Source of the DNA: Peterkaempfera bronchialis
Lineage (GTDB): Bacteria; Actinomycetota; Actinomycetes; Streptomycetales; Streptomycetaceae
Reading direction: 5' to 3'
Assembly (NCBI RefSeq): GCF_003258605.2
Contig: NZ_CP031264.1
Location: forward strand, 4,526,001-4,590,000
Length of the DNA: 64,000 nucleotides
The position numbers and the translations under genes were made by a program. Numbering within the stretch: the first letter of the stretch is position 1; each line of letters starts with the position of its first letter. The notes beneath the pieces were generated by a model, which did not search any database, was not told the DNA's origin, and saw nothing but the letters and a program-made list of their open reading frames with translations. This document shows, piece by piece, positions 60,950 to 64,000 of the stretch.

Positions 60950-63253
60950 TCAGGCAGTGCCGCTGTCCGGCTCGAAGCGGATGACGACCGACTTGGAGGT
61001 GGGCGTGTTGCTGGTGTCGGCGGTGGAGTCCAGCGGCACCAGGACGTTGGTCTCCGGGTAGTACGCTGCCGCGCAGCCGCGCGCCGTGGGGTAGTGGACG
61101 ACGCGGAAGTGCGGGGCGCGGCGCGGCACGCCGTCGCTCCACTCGCCGACCAGGTCGGTGTAGGCGCCGTCGGCCAGGCCCAGTTCGCGGGCGTCGTCGG
61201 GGTTGACCAGCACCACCCGGCGGCCGTCCTTGATCCCCCGGTAGCGGTCGTCCAGGCCGTAGACGGTGGTGTTGTACTGGTCGTGCGAGCGCAGGGTCTG
61301 GAGCAGCAGCCGACCCGGCGGGACCTCGGGGGCGGTGTGCGGGTTGACCGTGAAGTTGGCCTTCCCGGTGGCGGTGGGGAAGCTGCGGCTGTCACGCGGG
61401 GCGTGCGGCAGGGCGAACCCGCCGGGGGCGCGCACCCGGGTGTTGAAGTCCTCGAAGCCGGGCACCACCCGGGCTATCCGGTCGCGAATCAGGTCATACG
61501 ACTCGGCGAAGTCCTCCCAGGGCACCGGGTTCTCCGGGCCCAGCACCCGCCGGGCCAGCCGGCAGACGATCGCCACCTCGGAGAGCAGCTGCGGGGACGG
61601 TGGCCGCAGTCCGCCGCGCGAGGCGTGCACCATGCCCATGGAGTCCTCCACGGTGACGAACTGCTTCCCCTTGGAGGTGCGGTCCAGGTCGGTGCGGCCC
61701 AGGGTGGGCAGGATCAGGGCGCGGGCGCCGGTGACCGCGTGCGAGCGGTTGAGCTTGGTGGAGACATGCACGGTGAGCCGGCAGCGGCGCATCGCCGCCT
61801 CGGTGGCGAGGGTGTCCGGGCTGGCCGCCACGAAGTTGCCGCCCATGGCGAAGAAGACCTTCACCCGGCCGTCCCGCATGGCGCGGATGGTGTCCACCGT
61901 GTCGTACCCGTGGTGGCGCGGCGGCGCAAAGCGGAACTCCCTGCCCAGCGCATCCAGAAACGTTTCGGCGGGCCGCTCGAAGATGCCCATGGTGCGGTCG
62001 CCCTGGACGTTGCTGTGCCCGCGCACCGGGCAGACCCCGGCGCCGGGGCGGCCCACATTGCCGCGCAGCAGCAGGAAGTTCACCACCTCGCGGATGGTGG
62101 GCACCGAGTGCTTGTGCTGGGTGAGGCCCATCGCCCAGCAGACGATCACCTTGCGGGAGCCCAGCACCAGCTCCGCCAGCTCGCGGATCTGCTGCTCCGG
62201 CAGGCCGGTCGCGGCCAGCACCGCGTCCCAGGAGGTGGCGGTGCGGGCGTCGGCCGCCCAGTCGTCGAAGCCGTGGCAGTGCCGGTCGATGAAGTCGCGG
62301 TCCAGTACGGCGCCCGGCTCCTTCTCCTCCGCCTCCAGCAGCAGCAGGTTGAGCGCTCGGAAGAGTGCCAGGTCGCCGCCGAGCCTGATCTGGAGGAAGA
62401 GGTCGGTCAGCCGGGTGCCGCCGCCGACCAGCCCGCGCGGGGTCTGCGGGTTCTTGAACCGCTCCAGCCCGGCCTCCGGCAGCGGGTTGACGCTGACGAT
62501 CCGCGCCCCGGCCCGCTTGGCCCGCTCCAGGGCGGAGAGCATCCGGGGGTGGTTGGTGCCCGGGTTCTGCCCGGCGACGATGATCAGGTCGGCCTGGTGG
62601 AGGTCCTTGAGGCTGACGCTCCCCTTGCCCACGCCCAGCGTCTCCACCAGCGCCGAGCCGGACGACTCATGGCACATGTTGGAGCAGTCGGGCAGGTTGT
62701 TGGTGCCCAGTTGGCGGGCGAAGAGCTGGTAGAGGAAGGCTGCCTCGTTGCCGGTCCGGCCGGAGGTGTAGAAGGCGGCCTCATCGGGCGACCCGAGGGC
62801 GGCGAGCTCCTCCGCGACGATGTCGAAGGCCCGCTCCCAGCTCACCGGTACATACCGGTCGGTCTCCTGGTCCAGCAGCATCGGCTCGGTCAGGCGGCCC
62901 TGCTGGCCCAGCCAGTAGCCGGACCGCTCGGCCAGGTCCGCCACCGGGTGCGCGGCGAAGAACTCCCGGCCGATCCGGCGCTCGGTCGCCTCCTCGGCCA
63001 CCGCCTTGGCGCCGTTCTCGCAGAACTCGGCGGTGTGCGGGTGGTCCGGGTCCGGCCAGGCGCAGCCGGGGCAGTCGAAGCCGTTCTGCTGGTTGACCTT
63101 GAGCAGGGTGGACAGCGTGCGGCGGGGGCCCATCTGGGCACCGGCCATCCGCAGCGAGTGCAGGACGGCTGGGACTCCGGCTGCCGCGTGGTGCGGGGGG
63201 TGCACCTCCGGTGCGTCCTGCGCCGGGTCGTCCTCGGGAGCCCGCCTGGCCAT
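60950..63253 (-). CDS. FdhF/YdeP-family molybdopterin oxidoreductase
   Basis: 767 residues from the ATG at 63253 (GGAGG 9 nt upstream). It is a formate-dehydrogenase-alpha-like enzyme of the YdeP group: an iron-sulfur Cys set near NGFDCPGCAWPD and AEFCENGA, molybdopterin blocks AAFYTSGRTGNEAAFLYQLF, IIVAGQNPGTNHPRML, GVCPVRGHSNVQGDRTMG and the C-terminal LRSHDQYNTTVYGLDDRYRG. No signal peptide, so cytoplasmic. YdeP is linked to acid resistance in E. coli; the substrate is unknown. A FAD/NAD(P)-binding protein gene lies upstream on the same strand. Confidence 0.92.
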   Translation of the reverse strand: MARRAPEDDPAQDAPEVHPPHHAAAGVPAVLHSLRMAGAQMGPRRTLSTLLKVNQQNGFDCPGCAWPDPDHPHTAEFCENGAKAVAEEATERRIGREFFAAHPVADLAERSGYWLGQQGRLTEPMLLDQETDRYVPVSWERAFDIVAEELAALGSPDEAAFYTSGRTGNEAAFLYQLFARQLGTNNLPDCSNMCHESSGSALVETLGVGKGSVSLKDLHQADLIIVAGQNPGTNHPRMLSALERAKRAGARIVSVNPLPEAGLERFKNPQTPRGLVGGGTRLTDLFLQIRLGGDLALFRALNLLLLEAEEKEPGAVLDRDFIDRHCHGFDDWAADARTATSWDAVLAATGLPEQQIRELAELVLGSRKVIVCWAMGLTQHKHSVPTIREVVNFLLLRGNVGRPGAGVCPVRGHSNVQGDRTMGIFERPAETFLDALGREFRFAPPRHHGYDTVDTIRAMRDGRVKVFFAMGGNFVAASPDTLATEAAMRRCRLTVHVSTKLNRSHAVTGARALILPTLGRTDLDRTSKGKQFVTVEDSMGMVHASRGGLRPPSPQLLSEVAIVCRLARRVLGPENPVPWEDFAESYDLIRDRIARVVPGFEDFNTRVRAPGGFALPHAPRDSRSFPTATGKANFTVNPHTAPEVPPGRLLLQTLRSHDQYNTTVYGLDDRYRGIKDGRRVVLVNPDDARELGLADGAYTDLVGEWSDGVPRRAPHFRVVHYPTARGCAAAYYPETNVLVPLDSTADTSNTPTSKSVVIRFEPDSGTA

Positions 63254-63394
63254 CCTCGCCCACCTCCGCTCGCCCGCCGGCGCGAACCACCTCGCCGCAC
63301 CTGGCCCGCCCATCCTCGCACCCACCCCGCCCGGGGTCAGTGCCCGGCCGCGACCCGGCCGCCGCCCGGCGGGGGTTGGCCCGATGGGCGGGGG

Positions 63395-64000
63395 TCAGTG
63401 GTGGGTGGCCAGGGCGGGTGGGGGTGGGGTGGTGGGGTGGGGTTCGGCGAGGGCGCGGAGCAGGGCGCGGGCGGCGGAGTCGTTCTGCCGGAAGCCCGGG
63501 GAGTTGGTGCGGGGCCGGGCGAAGGCCGCGACGGCGCGGCCGTTGGTGTGGGCACCCAGCGCGATGCGGCGCGGGTGCGGACCCCCGGTGGTGGGGTCGT
63601 GGATGCGGCCGTCGGCCGGGGTGATGGTGAGCAGCCCGGAGCGGTGGGTGCGGGTGGCGTCCGCGATCACCTCCTCGACCAGCGCGCCGGACCGGTACAG
63701 CCCGTGCAGCAGCGGGTCGCGCGTTCGCTCCAGGGCGTGCCGGGGCAGATATGCCTCGATCAGCGCGGTGGCGGAAACCACGTGCCCGGGCAGGGAGCGG
63801 CTGGTGACCCGGAACACCCCGGCGGCCTCGTCGGCCGCCACCCTGATCCCGGCCCCGAGGAAGCGGACCACACCCGCCCGGGAGAGGGCGAGCAGTTCCC
63901 GCAGCCGGAAGCCGGGCGGCCCGGAGGCCAGGAAGCTGAAGAAGCCGAACCACCAGCCGTCCAGGTCCTCGGCGATCGAGCGGGCGGTGAGCCGGCCGGA
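63395..64000 (-). CDS. C-terminal part of a FAD/NAD(P)-binding protein, cut by the window edge
   Basis: The frame is open to the last base, giving ~200 residues ending at 63395. The blocks DGWWFGFFSFLASGPPGFRLRE, ATALIEAYLPR, GLYRSGALVEEVI and HPRRIALGAHTNGRAVAAFA look like the C-terminal half of the FAD-NAD(P)-binding (PF13454) proteins of actinomycetes; the dinucleotide-binding start is outside. The last ~15 residues are Pro-rich (PTTPPPPALATHH). It is on the same strand as the molybdoenzyme gene, 141 bases upstream of it. Confidence 0.65.
   Translation of the reverse strand, partial: SGRLTARSIAEDLDGWWFGFFSFLASGPPGFRLRELLALSRAGVVRFLGAGIRVAADEAAGVFRVTSRSLPGHVVSATALIEAYLPRHALERTRDPLLHGLYRSGALVEEVIADATRTHRSGLLTITPADGRIHDPTTGGPHPRRIALGAHTNGRAVAAFARPRTNSPGFRQNDSAARALLRALAEPHPTTPPPPALATHH

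Overview
The window is very GC-rich (clearly above 70%, with the third-position G/C bias of actinomycete genes) and carries a set of genes that points to Streptomyces or a close relative (Kitasatospora, Streptacidiphilus): WhiB-like WblE, SigH with its anti-sigma partner, nickel superoxide dismutase with SodX, XRE/DUF397 modules, a conservon (cvnA-D), a Kgd-type 2-oxoglutarate enzyme and DasR-like operators. From memory, the order pdtaS-wblE-lipid kinase-sigH-ushX-antiporter-sodN/sodX-amino-acid ABC transporter-malic enzyme-kgd follows the core chromosome of S. coelicolor. Most of the window is therefore core chromosome, with accessory patches.

Layout. 1-4750: end of a family 3 glycoside hydrolase, a SIS-domain sugar-phosphate protein, a divergent YeiH-type exporter/LysR pair, a striking 490-bp C-rich 15-bp tandem array with a 29-C run, and a solitary PemK/MazF-like protein. 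4770-8300: a secreted proline-rich protein and an accessory regulatory cluster (RsbW-like ATPase, DUF397, XRE/DUF5753, DUF574 methyltransferase). 8600-15600: PdtaS sensor kinase behind two DasR-like sites, wblE with a CRP-like site, a lipid kinase, the ushX-sigH stress sigma operon with a perfect hairpin inside, and small genes. 15690-20000: Na+/H+ antiporter, sodN/sodX, a CGNR regulator and a methyltransferase. 20025-25730: polar amino-acid ABC transporter with two paralogous binding proteins, then malic enzyme. 25800-30500: oxidoreductase, acetyltransferase, a broken phosphotransferase, a PadR regulator with a frameshift, and DUF4097. 30628-38630: Kgd, a two-component system, a spermidine-synthase-like protein and a rhomboid-like protein. 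38640-42550: accessory patch with a methyltransferase remnant, three tandem DUF397 copies, an XRE regulator, a tyrosinase-lectin fusion and a Nudix hydrolase. 42750-50480: enoyl-CoA hydratase, secreted amidase, xylose operon (xylA / xylB-xylR) and a MarR regulator. 50536-57305: phosphate transporter behind a PHO box, a complete conservon and a flavin monooxygenase. 57496-64000: secreted NlpC/P60 peptidase, GH18 chitinase with a DasR-like site, an FdhF/YdeP molybdoenzyme and part of a FAD/NAD(P)-binding protein.

How the parts fit. Carbon sensing recurs: amino-sugar genes at the left edge, DasR-like sites at pdtaS and the chitinase, xylose catabolism, malic enzyme and Kgd. Stress and development functions are WblE, SigH/UshX, SodN/SodX, the conservon and the XRE-DUF397 modules. 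Many convergent gene pairs are separated by perfect GC hairpins, and at least seven genes have a TANNNT box 6-7 nt before the start codon, as expected for leaderless transcripts. The most unusual items are the C-rich array, the tyrosinase fused to a bulb-type lectin domain, the triplicated DUF397 cassette beside a methyltransferase remnant, the frameshifted PadR gene, and a pair of binding-protein genes that share an upstream motif at nearly the same distance.
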